Source: Methylopila sp. M107
GTDB lineage: Bacteria; Pseudomonadota; Alphaproteobacteria; Rhizobiales; Methylopilaceae
Direction of reading: 5' to 3'
Assembly: GCF_000384475.1 (NCBI RefSeq)
Contig: NZ_ARWB01000001.1
Span: 145,127-209,126 of the forward strand
DNA: 64,000 nt
Shown here: one piece after another, positions 34,821-43,987 of the stretch
How positions within the stretch are numbered: the first letter of the stretch is position 1
How the letters are laid out: every line of letters begins with the position of its first letter
Position numbers and translations under genes: made by a program
Notes under the pieces: model-generated
What the model was told of the DNA's origin: nothing
Database searches by the model: none
What the model saw: the letters and a program-made list of their open reading frames with translations, nothing else

Positions 34821-35969
34821 TCAGCGGAGAAGCTGGAGGACGTTCGACTCCTGCTGGGTCGAGATCGACAGCGAGGAGACGATCAGCGACTGGCGGGTCT
34901 GGAGGGTCGCCAGGTTCGCGGCTTCCTCGTTGGTGTCGGCGCCGACGAGGGCGAGCGAACCGTCGTCGAGGGTGCCGATCATGTCCTTGGTGAACGTCTC
35001 GCGGGTCTGCACGATCTGCAGCTGCGAGCCGAACTTCGAGGACTGGCTTTCCAGCGTCGAGAAGGCGGTGTCGAGCGTGTCGAGCACGTCGTTGATGCCT
35101 TCCTTGGTGTCGAACGCGCCGGCGCTCGTCACGGCGGTGCCGGTGCCCTGGACCGACGCGGCCAGCTCCGACAGGCCGAGGCCGGCGGCGCCGAACTGCG
35201 TGCCCTTGACGTCGAGCTTGGAGGTGCCGTCCTCGTTGAACGTGATCTCCAGGTCGTCGCCCTGCAGCAGGTTGACGCCGTTGAAGCTCGAGTCCTTGGC
35301 GAGGCTGTCGATCTGCTTCAGGGCCGAGTTGAAGTCCTCGAGGAAGCCCTGACGCTTGTCGTAGGCGGACTGGTCGACGATCGTCACCGTGCTGACGGTG
35401 GCGGCCGTGAGGCCGACGCCCGTGGCGCCCGTGCCGCCGACGGTGAACGCGACGTCCGACTGCAGCTTCAGCTCGCCGTCGTCATCGACCGTGGCGCTGA
35501 CGCCGGAGCCGGAGTCGTTGATCTTCTTGGCGACGTCATAGGCGGTGTCGCCGATGGCCAGGTTGACCGTCTTGGCGGTGGCGCTGCCCTGAGCCAGGGT
35601 GATCGTGCCGGTCGCGGTCGGCGAGGTGAAGGCGCCGCCTTCCTGCACGAAAGCGGTGCCCTTCGGCGACTGCAGAGCCTGACGGGCGGTGGCCTTGAGG
35701 CCTTCGACCACGTCGTTGATCGCCTTGATGCCGTTGTCGGCGGCTTCGAGCGTCTTGACGGAGTTGGAAACGTTGTCGAGCAGACCGGTCAGGTCGCTGG
35801 AGCGACGGTCGAGGGCCTGCGAGGTGAAGAACGAACCCGGGTTGTCGAACGCGGAGTTGACCTTCTTGCCGGTCGAGAGGCGCTCTTCGGTGCGGTTCAG
35901 GAGGTCCGTCGTGCCCTGAAGGGTGCGAAGGTTCGAGCGAACGGCGGAGTTGAGGGTGATGTCGGCCAT
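34821..35969 (-). CDS. Flagellin
   Basis: The 382-residue paralogue starts MADITLNSAVRSNLRTLQG and ends with the same LQTRQSLIVSSLSISTQQES block as its neighbour, with a different central domain. The two ends build the filament core by coiled coils. Ribosome-binding GGGAG lies just upstream. Two flagellins in tandem suggest a mixed filament. Confidence 0.95.
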   Translation of the reverse strand: MADITLNSAVRSNLRTLQGTTDLLNRTEERLSTGKKVNSAFDNPGSFFTSQALDRRSSDLTGLLDNVSNSVKTLEAADNGIKAINDVVEGLKATARQALQSPKGTAFVQEGGAFTSPTATGTITLAQGSATAKTVNLAIGDTAYDVAKKINDSGSGVSATVDDDGELKLQSDVAFTVGGTGATGVGLTAATVSTVTIVDQSAYDKRQGFLEDFNSALKQIDSLAKDSSFNGVNLLQGDDLEITFNEDGTSKLDVKGTQFGAAGLGLSELAASVQGTGTAVTSAGAFDTKEGINDVLDTLDTAFSTLESQSSKFGSQLQIVQTRETFTKDMIGTLDDGSLALVGADTNEEAANLATLQTRQSLIVSSLSISTQQESNVLQLLR

Positions 35970-36103
35970 TTGAAGTCTCCCATCCTAGGAGTTTTTGGTG
36001 ACGCCTCGTCCTGAAGCGCACGGGGACGATCGGCCCCCGGCCGTTACGCGGGGGTTAATTCGACCCCCCGGTTTTCCGCCTTCGTCACACGTCGAGAGAA
36101 TGT

Positions 36104-36121
36104 GGTTAGCGGTCCGCTAAC
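36104..36121 (-). promoter_or_regulatory. GGTTAG-N4-CCGCTAA palindromic motif upstream of flagellin
   Basis: GGTTAGCGGTCCGCTAAC contains a near-perfect palindrome about 135 bases before the flagellin start. A closely similar GGTTAG-N5-CCGCTAA stands before flgE (41722). The sharing by two flagellar promoter regions suggests a binding site, though the spacing differs by one base. It is also just past the DUF1772 gene end. Confidence 0.35.
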
Positions 36122-36137
36122 GGGCGCCGGCAACTCG

Positions 36138-36605
36138 TCAGGCGACCAGCAGGAAACCGGCGGACGCGACGAGGCAGGCGATCGCGCGGACGTGGTTCCA
36201 GAACGTCCAGTCCCGCAGATAGTCGCGCCAGACCGCGGCGCTCGCCGAGCCCTCTGGAGTGATCGCGGCGAGCGTGTCGTTGAGCGGCACGTTCCTCGCA
36301 ATCGTCACGCCGATCGAGCCGATCGCGTAGATTACGGAGGCCGCAAGCGCGATCAGCGCCTCCCCGGGCGGCAGCGCGAAGGGCGCCGAGACCGCCAGCG
36401 CGAGCCCGAGCGCCGCCGGCCCGAAGAACAGGACGAAGAACAGCGGGTTCAGCACGACGACGTTGATGGCCTGCATCGCGCCGATCGCCTCCGCGGCCGG
36501 GCGACGCCCGAGCGCCGGCATGACGAGACCGGAAAAGGCGTAGAAGAACCCGCCCATGAGGCCTGCGCAGAGCGCTGCGAGAAAGGCGAGCGTGAAGACG
36601 AGCAT
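36138..36605 (-). CDS. DUF1772 (anthrone oxygenase-like) membrane protein
   Basis: A 155-residue protein with four hydrophobic segments (start LVFTLAFLAALCAGLMGGFFYAF) and the DUF1772 features ALGRRPAAEAIGAMQAIN and NVPLNDTLA. Members are small membrane proteins, some linked to aromatic oxygenation; a role here is unknown. ATG 36605 is preferred over an upstream start because it opens the first helix. It lies between flagellar genes without a known link. Confidence 0.8.
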   Translation of the reverse strand: MLVFTLAFLAALCAGLMGGFFYAFSGLVMPALGRRPAAEAIGAMQAINVVVLNPLFFVLFFGPAALGLALAVSAPFALPPGEALIALAASVIYAIGSIGVTIARNVPLNDTLAAITPEGSASAAVWRDYLRDWTFWNHVRAIACLVASAGFLLVA

Positions 36606-36689
36606 CTGCACGGAAAGCGCCTCCGAGGGTCGGTCGGCCCGGATGGAAACGCATCGGCGCGACGCCGGCAAGACGGGCGGCCGGGTTCC

Positions 36690-36805
36690 TCCCACGCGAA
36701 GCGGGGGAGGGGGACCATGGCGTGAGCCATGGTGGAGGGGGCTCGCTTCAAGGTGAGGCGCGGATGGAGCCGGGGGGCGCTACGCCTCGCCCCCTCCACC
36801 GCGCG
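36690..36805. repeat. Palindromic repeat (family B)
   Basis: GGGGGAGGGGGACCATGGCG, a short hairpin and GGTGGAGGGGGC, then CGCCCCCTCCACCGCGCG: one copy of the composite repeat also seen at 4941 and elsewhere. It fills the gap between flgL and the DUF1772 gene. Confidence 0.75.
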
Positions 36806-36809
36806 CCCG

Positions 36810-38366
36810 TTACAGGTAGTTCACCAAGGTGAGCTGGCTGAGGCTGGCGGTCACCTGATAGCTCGCCTGCAGCTGCGTCTGCAGCGCGAGCAGCTTGAGT
36901 GACACCTCTTCCTTGCTCGCGTCCTCGACCGACGAGATCATGTCGGTCGCGATGTCCTTGGCGGCGGCGTGCCGCGCATTCGCGCTCTTGATCGTGGTCG
37001 CCGTCGAGGCGAGGTCGATGGCGATCGTCTGGATGTCCTTCGAGGCGTCGACCGCGCCGAGCGTGGACTGGACCCGGCCCGCGAGCGCCTGGTAGCGCGA
37101 CTGTCCGTCGGCGTCGTCGGCCGAGAAGGTGACGGCGGAGAACACCGCGAGGTTCTGGATGACGCGGCGGGTTCCCGTCTCGTTGGCGCGCGCGCCGTAG
37201 CCGACCGAGACGCCGTCCTCGACCTGGGCGGCCGCGGTCTTGCGCGGATCGTCGGCCGCGTCGTCGCCGACATACCATTCGACGGTCTTCTCGGCCGTGC
37301 CGGTCGAATCGAGCGCGCCGGCGTTCTGCAGCGCGGCCGTCCGCTCGGCCTCGCTTGCGTAGGTCCCGTCGAAGCCCGCGACGCGCGCCGGCTCCGCGCC
37401 GGGCGCGACGTTGAAGAACTCTTCGCCGGCCTGCACGGCGGAGGCCGCGACGAGGTCTGTCGAGGCGGAGGTCTTGAGCGCCTTGTCGAATGCGGCCTGC
37501 ATGTTGGCGGCCGTCTCCTCGGGCGTCGCGCCGATGCGGAACTCGCCGTCCTGCACGGCGGAGCCGTCTCCGGCCGCCTTCGCGGTCAGCACGATCTCCT
37601 CCGTTGAGCCGTCCGGCAGGGTCAGGCCCACGCGGACCTCTCCGCCGGCCTCCGTCTCGCCGCTGACGCCCAGCGCGATCGCGTTCGCATCGCCCGTCGG
37701 TCCGCTCGCGACGCCGTTCTTCAGCGTCGAGGTCAGCGACGTGATCTTGAAGCCGAACGGCCCGGACGCCTCCTGCGAAACCGAAAAACTCGAGCCCGTG
37801 ACGCCCGAGACGTCGAGACGCCCGCGCCCGTCCGCGCCGAGGTCGGCGAGCTTGCGCTCGGCGATCACGGTGCGAAGGCCGGCCTTGTCGCCGTCGTCTG
37901 CCAGCATGGCTTCGGCCGAGATCACCGGCTTCGTGTCGGTCGAGCGGCCCGAAAACAGGTAGCGGCCGCCGACGTCGACATTGAGCGCCGCGATCGCCTC
38001 CTTGAGGTCGACCGCCGCCTGGCTCTGGGCGATCGTCACCGAGCCGGTCGTCAGCATGTATTCGTTGGGGTCGAGCACCTTGTACTCGGCGCCGAGGTCG
38101 TCGAGCCGTTCGAGCGTCTTCGACATCAGGCTGACGCGGGTGTTGACCAGCGCGTTGGTCGCCTGGAACGACTCGATCGACGAGATCTTGCCGCGCATGG
38201 CGAGCGAGGTCGACGCCCCCGCGCCGAGCCCGGCGTAAGAGTTCGAGATCTTGCCGCTCGCGAGCTGCTGCGTGAGCTGGTCGAGCTGGTCGCGCGAGGC
38301 GGCGAGCGTACGCGCGAGGCTCGGTCGCCCGGCGCCGCTGGCCGCGTATGGTCCGATCGAGCTCAT
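36810..38366 (-). CDS. flgL: Flagellar hook-filament junction protein FlgL
   Basis: The 518-residue protein has flagellin-like ends: N-terminal LARTLAASRDQLDQLTQQLASGKISNSYAGLG and C-terminal SLKLLALQTQLQASYQVTASLSQLTLVNYL. It joins filament to hook with FlgK. Its large central domain makes it longer than enterobacterial FlgL (about 317). Third gene of the flgE-flgK-flgL operon; ten bases after flgK. Confidence 0.9.
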   Translation of the reverse strand: MSSIGPYAASGAGRPSLARTLAASRDQLDQLTQQLASGKISNSYAGLGAGASTSLAMRGKISSIESFQATNALVNTRVSLMSKTLERLDDLGAEYKVLDPNEYMLTTGSVTIAQSQAAVDLKEAIAALNVDVGGRYLFSGRSTDTKPVISAEAMLADDGDKAGLRTVIAERKLADLGADGRGRLDVSGVTGSSFSVSQEASGPFGFKITSLTSTLKNGVASGPTGDANAIALGVSGETEAGGEVRVGLTLPDGSTEEIVLTAKAAGDGSAVQDGEFRIGATPEETAANMQAAFDKALKTSASTDLVAASAVQAGEEFFNVAPGAEPARVAGFDGTYASEAERTAALQNAGALDSTGTAEKTVEWYVGDDAADDPRKTAAAQVEDGVSVGYGARANETGTRRVIQNLAVFSAVTFSADDADGQSRYQALAGRVQSTLGAVDASKDIQTIAIDLASTATTIKSANARHAAAKDIATDMISSVEDASKEEVSLKLLALQTQLQASYQVTASLSQLTLVNYL

Positions 38367-38376
38367 TCGGCTCTCC

Positions 38377-40200
38377 TCACATCCTCAGGAGCATGTCCAT
38401 CATCTCCTTGACCGCCGTCACGACGCGGGCGTTCGCGCCATAGGCGGTCTGGAGCTGGATGAGGTTGCTCATCTCCTGGTCGACGTCGACGCCGGTGGCG
38501 TCCGAATATTTGTCCGTCAGGGTCGACACGACCATCGCCTGGCCGTCCGCGACGCGGGAGGCGCTCGCGCTGGCGCTCGCCTGCTTCGAGATGATCCCTT
38601 GCGCGAATTCGGCGATCGAGCCGGTGAACGGCCGCGAACTCGCGCCGAGCCCGCTGTCGAGCGCAAACGACCGGTCGGCTTTCAGCGCGTCGCGCAGGAA
38701 GGCCGGCCGGGCGGGGTCGCCCGAGGCGGTCCCGGTCGCGTAGGCGGTGAGCTTCGCGGGGTCGGCGAGCAGGTCCGGATTGACCGAGATGCGGCCCGCG
38801 AAGCCCGCCCGCTGGCCTGCGCCGTCGATCGAGCTCGAATAGGCGCCGTCCGCGTCGGTGAAGAGCGGCAGCGCGAGCCCGTCGCCGCTGAGCGACGTCG
38901 CCGTGATGCGGGACTGCCCGCCCGTGACCACGGTTCCGGCCGCGCCGGCGGTGAACGCGAAGCCGTCCGCGCTCGCCGCGACGTCGATCGCGATCCCCTT
39001 GGCGCCCAATGCGGCGTCGAGATCGGCGGCCGCGGTCGGGGAGGCGAAGTCGACGCCGATGACGACGTCGTTCGGGTCGGCGGTGAGGTCGTCCTTCAGC
39101 GGCAGTTTGGACGGATCGCCGATATTGACGATGGTCACCGAGCGCGCGGCCCCGCCGGCCGTGTAGGCCACCGACAGCCGGTCGCCCGACAGCGCGCCTT
39201 CGGTCGAGAGCGAGACGCCGCCCGTGATGGCGGTTCCGTCGGTCACGTTCGTGCCGAGCGCCTGGGCGAGGTTCGCGGCGACCTCGTCGAGCTGGGCCTG
39301 CGCCTGCGGCAGCGTCGTGTCGCGGAGTTCTGCGAGCGCCTTGAACGCGCCGGAGCGCAGCCGGCCCGACTCGAACAGGTCGACGCTCTGGCCGGAGGGA
39401 CGGGTGAGCGTCAGCCCGCCGAGCGTTCCGTCCTCGTAGGACATCGACGCGGTGACGGTTCCGGCCGCCTCGAAGCCGAGCGTCGAGGCGCCCGTCTCGT
39501 CGAACAGGGTCAGCCCGCCGCCGGTCTTGATGCGGATCGAGCCCCCGCCAAGATCCTCGACCCGGACGTCCATCAGCGCCGAGACCGTGTCGATCGCGGC
39601 GTCGCGCAGGTCCTCGAGGTCGCCGGTCGGCTGGCCGCGGGCGGCGCTCTGGCGGATCTGCGCGGTCAGCGTCTCGACCTGGCCGAGCGCCTCGTTCGCG
39701 GCCTCGACCCCGTCGCCGATCTGGCCGTCGACGTCGGATCTGAGGTCCTGCACGTCGCGCGAGGCGGCGTTGAGGGCCTGCGCGAGCGCCTGCGCGTTCG
39801 AAAGCACCGAGGCGCGGGCGCTCCCGTCGTCCGGCGAGGTCGCGAGCGCGTCGAGCGCGGAGGAGAAGCCGTTCACCGCCGTGTCGAGCGACAGCGCGCC
39901 GCCGGGCGTGCCGAAGATCGACTGAAGGCGGTCGAGCGTCGTCGCTCGCTGGCTGGCGTAGGCCGAGCCCGCGCTCTCGGTTCTGAGCTGGCGCTGGAGA
40001 TAGAGGTCGAGCTCGCGGCGGACGTCGCTGACCTTGACGCCCGACGTGACGCCGCCCGTGACGGTCTGCTCCGCCACGAGCGATTTTCGCGTGTAGCCGA
40101 CCGTCTGCGCGTTCGCGACGTTGGTGGAGACGAGGTCGAGCCCGCGCTGGGTCGTCTTCAAGCCGGACAGCGCCGCGCTCAACGCGCCTGAAAGACCCAC
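38377..40200 (-). CDS. flgK: Flagellar hook-associated protein FlgK
   Basis: A 607-residue protein starting GLSGALSAALSGLKTTQRGLDLVSTNVANAQTVGYTRKS, the rod/hook-family signature, and ending NLIQLQTAYGANARVVTAVKEMMDMLLRM. It caps the hook before filament assembly. It lies 40 bases after flgE. Confidence 0.93.
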   Translation of the reverse strand: MGLSGALSAALSGLKTTQRGLDLVSTNVANAQTVGYTRKSLVAEQTVTGGVTSGVKVSDVRRELDLYLQRQLRTESAGSAYASQRATTLDRLQSIFGTPGGALSLDTAVNGFSSALDALATSPDDGSARASVLSNAQALAQALNAASRDVQDLRSDVDGQIGDGVEAANEALGQVETLTAQIRQSAARGQPTGDLEDLRDAAIDTVSALMDVRVEDLGGGSIRIKTGGGLTLFDETGASTLGFEAAGTVTASMSYEDGTLGGLTLTRPSGQSVDLFESGRLRSGAFKALAELRDTTLPQAQAQLDEVAANLAQALGTNVTDGTAITGGVSLSTEGALSGDRLSVAYTAGGAARSVTIVNIGDPSKLPLKDDLTADPNDVVIGVDFASPTAAADLDAALGAKGIAIDVAASADGFAFTAGAAGTVVTGGQSRITATSLSGDGLALPLFTDADGAYSSSIDGAGQRAGFAGRISVNPDLLADPAKLTAYATGTASGDPARPAFLRDALKADRSFALDSGLGASSRPFTGSIAEFAQGIISKQASASASASRVADGQAMVVSTLTDKYSDATGVDVDQEMSNLIQLQTAYGANARVVTAVKEMMDMLLRM

Positions 40201-40240
40201 GGTCCCTTATCCCTTCAACTCGGCCGAACGCAGATCCGCG

Positions 40241-41602
40241 TCAGCGGATCATGTTCAGCGTTTCCTGCATCATGGTGTCGGAGGTCGAGACGACGCGCGT
40301 GTTGGCCGAATAGGCCTGCTGCGTCACGATCATCTTGGTGAACTCGTCGGCGATGTCGACATTGGACTGCTCGATCGCCTGGCCCACGATTGCGCCGTTC
40401 TCGGACGCGAAGGCCGCGCCCGAGGCGCTGGTCGCCGCATAGGCGCCGCCGTCGAGCGAGGACAGCTGGTTGGGCGAGGGGAAGTCGACCAGCGGGATCT
40501 TGTAGAGGTTGCGCGTCTTGCCGTTCGAATAGGTCGCGGTGACGAGGCCGCCGTCGCTGATCTCGACGCCGATCATCTCGCCCGAGGCCGCGCCGTCCTG
40601 CGAGAGCTCGGTGGTGCTGGCCGCGCCGCTCGCGGCGCCATACTGGGTCAGCCCCGCGCCATGCGCCATCTTGACGTCGCCGAACGAGGTCCCGTCGATC
40701 GTAAGGCCCGCGATGGTGACATTGCCGTCGGCGGGCGTGGTCAGCTTGCCGGCGTCGTCGAACGCGTAGGTCTGGTCGACCCGCGTCCATTCGACGTCCG
40801 CGCCGGTCGCGTTGGTGTCGGACTTGTAGAACAGCGCCCAGGTGTCGGTGGTCGGCGGGGTCGCGTCCGCGTCGGCGTTGCTCACCTTGCCCCAGCGCAT
40901 CTGGAGGTCGGAAGCCTCGCCCTTGGCGTCGTAGACCGTGAGCGAGTCGCCCTCGATCGTGGAGTCGATGAACGCGTCCGAATCCGCCGCCGTGACGGTC
41001 GCGCCGACGCCGCTGTCCAAGAGCCAGGAGGAGGGGTCCCCGGCGACGTAGTTCGCGGTCTGCGGCTTCGAGGGCAGGTTAAGCTGGTAGGCGATGCTGG
41101 TGGTCGCGGCCGCCGGGAACAGGTCCTTGGCGATCTTGATCGGGCTCGCGGCGCCGACCGGATTGCCGGTCTTGGAGTCGAGCGGCTGGCCCTTCAGATA
41201 ATAGCCGCCGCCATTGACCAGATAGCCGTTGCGGTCGAACTCGAAGTCGCCGCGGCGGGTGTAGACCTCGGAGCCGGCGAACTGCGGCAGGCCGTCGGAA
41301 TCCCCGATGCTCTGCGCGACCGCGAAGAAGCCCGAGCCCGAGACCGCGATCGACGTGCCGGAGCTCGCGTTCTGCACCGCGCCCTGGACGTCGTTGGTGG
41401 AGCGCGAATAGGCCTGGACCGAGCCCGAGACCTGCGAGGCGGGGCTGAAGCTGCCGCCGATCAGCAGGTCCTTGAACGAGGTTTCGGTGCGCTTGAAGCC
41501 GTAGGTCTGCGAGTTCGCGATGTTGCCCGAAATGTTTTCGAGCGCGTAGGACTGAGCCTGAAGGCCCGCGACCGCGGTCGTGAGGGCGCCGAAAATACCC
41601 AT
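40241..41602 (-). CDS. flgE: Flagellar hook protein FlgE
   Basis: The 453-residue hook subunit has the N-terminal motif MGIFGALTTAVAGLQAQSYALENISGNIANSQT and the C-terminal DIADEFTKMIVTQQAYSANTRVVSTSDTMMQETLNMIR. The ATG at 41602 is chosen because it begins the conserved N terminus; the frame extends five residues further. A sigma54 promoter and an ftr-like palindrome lie upstream, placing it as a middle or late gene in a Caulobacter-type hierarchy. Confidence 0.94.
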   Translation of the reverse strand: MGIFGALTTAVAGLQAQSYALENISGNIANSQTYGFKRTETSFKDLLIGGSFSPASQVSGSVQAYSRSTNDVQGAVQNASSGTSIAVSGSGFFAVAQSIGDSDGLPQFAGSEVYTRRGDFEFDRNGYLVNGGGYYLKGQPLDSKTGNPVGAASPIKIAKDLFPAAATTSIAYQLNLPSKPQTANYVAGDPSSWLLDSGVGATVTAADSDAFIDSTIEGDSLTVYDAKGEASDLQMRWGKVSNADADATPPTTDTWALFYKSDTNATGADVEWTRVDQTYAFDDAGKLTTPADGNVTIAGLTIDGTSFGDVKMAHGAGLTQYGAASGAASTTELSQDGAASGEMIGVEISDGGLVTATYSNGKTRNLYKIPLVDFPSPNQLSSLDGGAYAATSASGAAFASENGAIVGQAIEQSNVDIADEFTKMIVTQQAYSANTRVVSTSDTMMQETLNMIR

Positions 41603-41670
41603 TGTCGTCTCCAGCAACGCAAAGACCGCGCGGGACGGCTCTGCGCCCGCGGTTTCTCGGGCTCACGCCT

Positions 41671-41686
41671 CGCAAACGTCGCGCCA
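41671..41686 (-). promoter_or_regulatory. Sigma54 promoter of flgE
   Basis: On the minus strand TGGCGCGACGTTTGCG has GG and GC separated by ten bases and matches TGGCACG-N4-TTGC closely. The predicted start is near 41660, about 60 bases ahead of the flgE ATG. Confidence 0.65.
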
Positions 41687-41721
41687 CAGGACGGATCAAG
41701 CGATATCAGGGACTTAAGGCC

Positions 41722-41741
41722 GGTTAGGGAAACCGCTAAAC
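41722..41741 (-). promoter_or_regulatory. GGTTAG-N5-CCGCTAA motif upstream of flgE
   Basis: GGTTAGGGAAACCGCTAAAC resembles the palindromic motif before flagellin at 36104. It lies 35-55 bases upstream of the -24 element of the flgE promoter. Confidence 0.35.
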
Positions 41742-41759
41742 TCCGAAGGGTTTGCCGGG

Positions 41760-41774
41760 CGGCAGTTTCTGCCG
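41760..41774 (-). promoter_or_regulatory. ftr-like palindrome CGGCA-N5-TGCCG
   Basis: CGGCAGTTTCTGCCG is a perfect 5-5-5 palindrome. It stands about 75-90 bases upstream of the flgE sigma54 -24 element, the distance expected of an enhancer site. The same palindrome occurs at 51058 and 62036, both in flagellar control regions. It resembles FlbD-binding ftr elements of Caulobacter. Confidence 0.55.
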
Positions 41775-41825
41775 ACACGCAACTGCCGGCGGAGGGGATG
41801 GCTGATGCGGCTGTCGAGCCTCCGC

Positions 41826-41995
41826 ACTTTGTTCCTCCTCCGCGTCAGCGGGGGAGGGGGACCATGCGGAGCATGGTGGAGGGGGCGACGCTTCAGGATG
41901 AGGCTCGGAAGAAACGCAAGCGCTTTACGCCTCGCCGCCTCCACCGCGCATACGCGCGGTCCTCCTCCCCCATGCCTGCGGCATGGAGGAGGAAC
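41826..41995. repeat. Palindromic repeat (family B)
   Basis: TTCCTCCTCCGCGTCAGCGGGGGAGG, then GACCATGCGGAGCATGGTGG and, at the right, CCACCGCGC ... GGTCCTCCTCCCCCATGCC. One full composite copy upstream of the PQQ-type dehydrogenase. The rest of 41603-42112 holds the flgE control sites and no gene. Confidence 0.75.
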
Positions 41996-42112
41996 CGCCG
42001 ATATCCGCGCTGTTTCGACATGTTGCGGGCAAACTGATGTGGTCGTGATTTGAATCCGTCGCCGCCGACGCCATGTCCCGGACGCCCCCCGAGCCTGAAG
42101 GTCCGCCCGCCC

Positions 42113-43315
42113 ATGTCCTCCGCTGCCCGAGATTTCCGTTCGCCGACCCGCCGCACCGTGGGGCTCGGCGTCGCCGTCGCGCTTCTGGCCGGGGGCGGCG
42201 CGACCTACGCCTTCGCCCAGGCGGCCAAGAAGGCCTCGGAGGTGATCGGTTCTGAAAAACAGGCGTTCTCGGTCGAGACGGTGGCCGAGGGGCTGGAGCG
42301 CCCGTGGGGCCTCGCCTTCCTGCCGGACGGCCGCATGCTGGTGACCGAAAAAGCCGGCCGGCTGCGCATCGTGCTGCCGGACGGCAAGCTCTCGGCGCCG
42401 ATCACAGGCCTGCCGAAGGTCGACGCCCGCGGGCAGGGCGGATTGCTCGACGTCGCGGTCGCGCCGGATTTTGCGGACACGAAGTATGTCTACTTCACCT
42501 TCGCGGAGGCCGGCGAAGGCGGGGTCAACGGCACCGCGCTCGCGCGCGGAAAGCTCGCGGGCAACGCGCCAAGGCTCGACGACGTCTCGGTGATCTGGCG
42601 CCAGACCCCGAAATATCAGTCGAACCACCATTTCGGCTCGCGCATCGTGTTCGCGCCGGACGGCATGATGTTCGTCACGACCGGCGAGCGCTCGGCCCCG
42701 CAGTTCCGCGTCAAGGCGCAGGATCTGAGCGAGACGCTCGGCAAGGTGGTGCGCCTCACCCGCGACGGGGCGGCGGCGGCCGGCAACCCGTTCGAGGCCA
42801 AGGACGGCGCGCGGCCGGAGATCTGGTCCTACGGCCACCGCAACATTCAAGGAGCCGCGATCAACCCGGCGGACGGCAAGCTCTGGACCGTCGAGCACGG
42901 CCCCCGCGGCGGCGACGAGCTGAACCGGCCGGAAGCCGGCAAGAACTACGGCTGGCCGGTCATCACCTACGGCAAGGAATATTCCGGCGCCGATATCGGC
43001 CCGACCGAGAAAGAGGGCATGGAGCAGCCGATCCACTACTGGGTGCCGTCGATCGGGACGTCGGGCCTCGCCTTCTACACCGGCGACGCCTATCCGGGCT
43101 GGAAGGGCAACGCCTTCGTCGGCGGCCTCGCGATCCCGACGCTGGCGCGCCTCGAGCTCGACGGCGCGAAGGTCTCGCATGAGGAGCGCCTGCTGGAGAC
43201 GCTGGGCGAGCGCATCCGCGACGTCCGGCAGGGCCCGGACGGCATGCTGTACCTGCTCACCGACAGCGAGGAGGGCAGGGTGCTCAGGCTGAAGCCGGAG
43301 AAGGCGAAGAGCTGA
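42113..43315 (+). CDS. PQQ-dependent sugar dehydrogenase (soluble, Asd/GDH-B type)
   Basis: The 400-residue protein has a Tat/Sec-like leader (TRRTVGLGVAVALLAGGGATYAFAQ) and the six-bladed beta-propeller of soluble aldose dehydrogenases: RPWGLAFLPDGRMLVTEKAGRLRIV, DARGQGGLLDVAVAPDF, NHHFGSRIVFAPDG, SYGHRNIQGAAI and HGPRGGDELN. It oxidises aldoses in the periplasm with PQQ, a cofactor usual in methylotrophs. ATG 42113 begins the leader; the frame is open further upstream without a good start. Confidence 0.87.
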   Translation: MSSAARDFRSPTRRTVGLGVAVALLAGGGATYAFAQAAKKASEVIGSEKQAFSVETVAEGLERPWGLAFLPDGRMLVTEKAGRLRIVLPDGKLSAPITGLPKVDARGQGGLLDVAVAPDFADTKYVYFTFAEAGEGGVNGTALARGKLAGNAPRLDDVSVIWRQTPKYQSNHHFGSRIVFAPDGMMFVTTGERSAPQFRVKAQDLSETLGKVVRLTRDGAAAAGNPFEAKDGARPEIWSYGHRNIQGAAINPADGKLWTVEHGPRGGDELNRPEAGKNYGWPVITYGKEYSGADIGPTEKEGMEQPIHYWVPSIGTSGLAFYTGDAYPGWKGNAFVGGLAIPTLARLELDGAKVSHEERLLETLGERIRDVRQGPDGMLYLLTDSEEGRVLRLKPEKAKS

Positions 43316-43319
43316 AGGC

Positions 43320-43613
43320 TCAGCCGAGCGGGCGGCGCGATGTGTGGCGGATTGAGTGGATATCTATCGTCTCCTCGCCATTTCCCGTCGTCGCGAGCGA
43401 ATAGACGATGAGGTAGGGATATCCGACGACGACTTTCTCCCGCGTGCCGGCGATCCGTCCGATCCTGCCGGTCGAGAAGTCTTTCAATCCGTCGATTGTC
43501 GACATGATTCGGAGCAGGACGCGCCGCGCCGCCGCCGGATTGTCGTTCAGGATCCAGTCGAAAATCTCGTCAAGCTCGGCCGCGACGCCTTCGTCGAAGC
43601 GGATCTGCCTCAT
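43320..43613 (-). CDS. ParE/RelE-family toxin (module 1)
   Basis: A 97-residue toxin: RQIRFDEGVAAELDEIFDWI, a basic helix with AAARRVLLRIMSTIDGLKDF, then GRIGRIAGTREKVVVGYPYLIVYS. It is similar along its length to the toxin at 43988. The start overlaps the antitoxin stop by four bases. It is convergent with the dehydrogenase gene. Confidence 0.8.
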   Translation of the reverse strand: MRQIRFDEGVAAELDEIFDWILNDNPAAARRVLLRIMSTIDGLKDFSTGRIGRIAGTREKVVVGYPYLIVYSLATTGNGEETIDIHSIRHTSRRPLG

Positions 43614-43867
43614 GCGATCTTACGGGACGCCTGGTCGATCTTTGCTTCGAGACGCTCCATGACCTGTTCCGGAGTTAGAAACCGGCCCTGCCGCATGTCT
43701 TCGAGACTCTGCAGGACTCTGTCGGCGATGGGCTCTTCTTCGGCGATAAACCGTTCGATCGCTTCGGCCGCCAAAGCCTGCGGGTCCTGGCCGATGCGTT
43801 CCGCGAAAGCCCTCAGCGCGCGCGAAGCGGCGGGCGGCAGGGTCACGAGTTTCGGATCGTCGCTCAT
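43610..43867 (-). CDS. Antitoxin of module 1 (ribbon-helix-helix-like)
   Basis: An 85-residue protein, DPKLVTLPPAASRALRAFAERIGQDPQALAAEAIERFIAEEE, fitting a CopG-like DNA-binding N-terminal domain, followed by a charged helix that should neutralise the toxin. ATG 43867 is chosen from several in-frame starts. It precedes its toxin with an overlap, the standard order. Confidence 0.75.
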   Translation of the reverse strand: MSDDPKLVTLPPAASRALRAFAERIGQDPQALAAEAIERFIAEEEPIADRVLQSLEDMRQGRFLTPEQVMERLEAKIDQASRKIA

Positions 43868-43987
43868 CGCTCGGTCTCCTGCGCAAGCGCGAAGTCTATC
43901 ATCAAACGCCAAGACCGTCAGCGGTCCGCCGAGAGGAGCCGCCCGACGACGCCGCGGGCGGCGTAGAGAAGCGTTCAGGGCGCGTGG

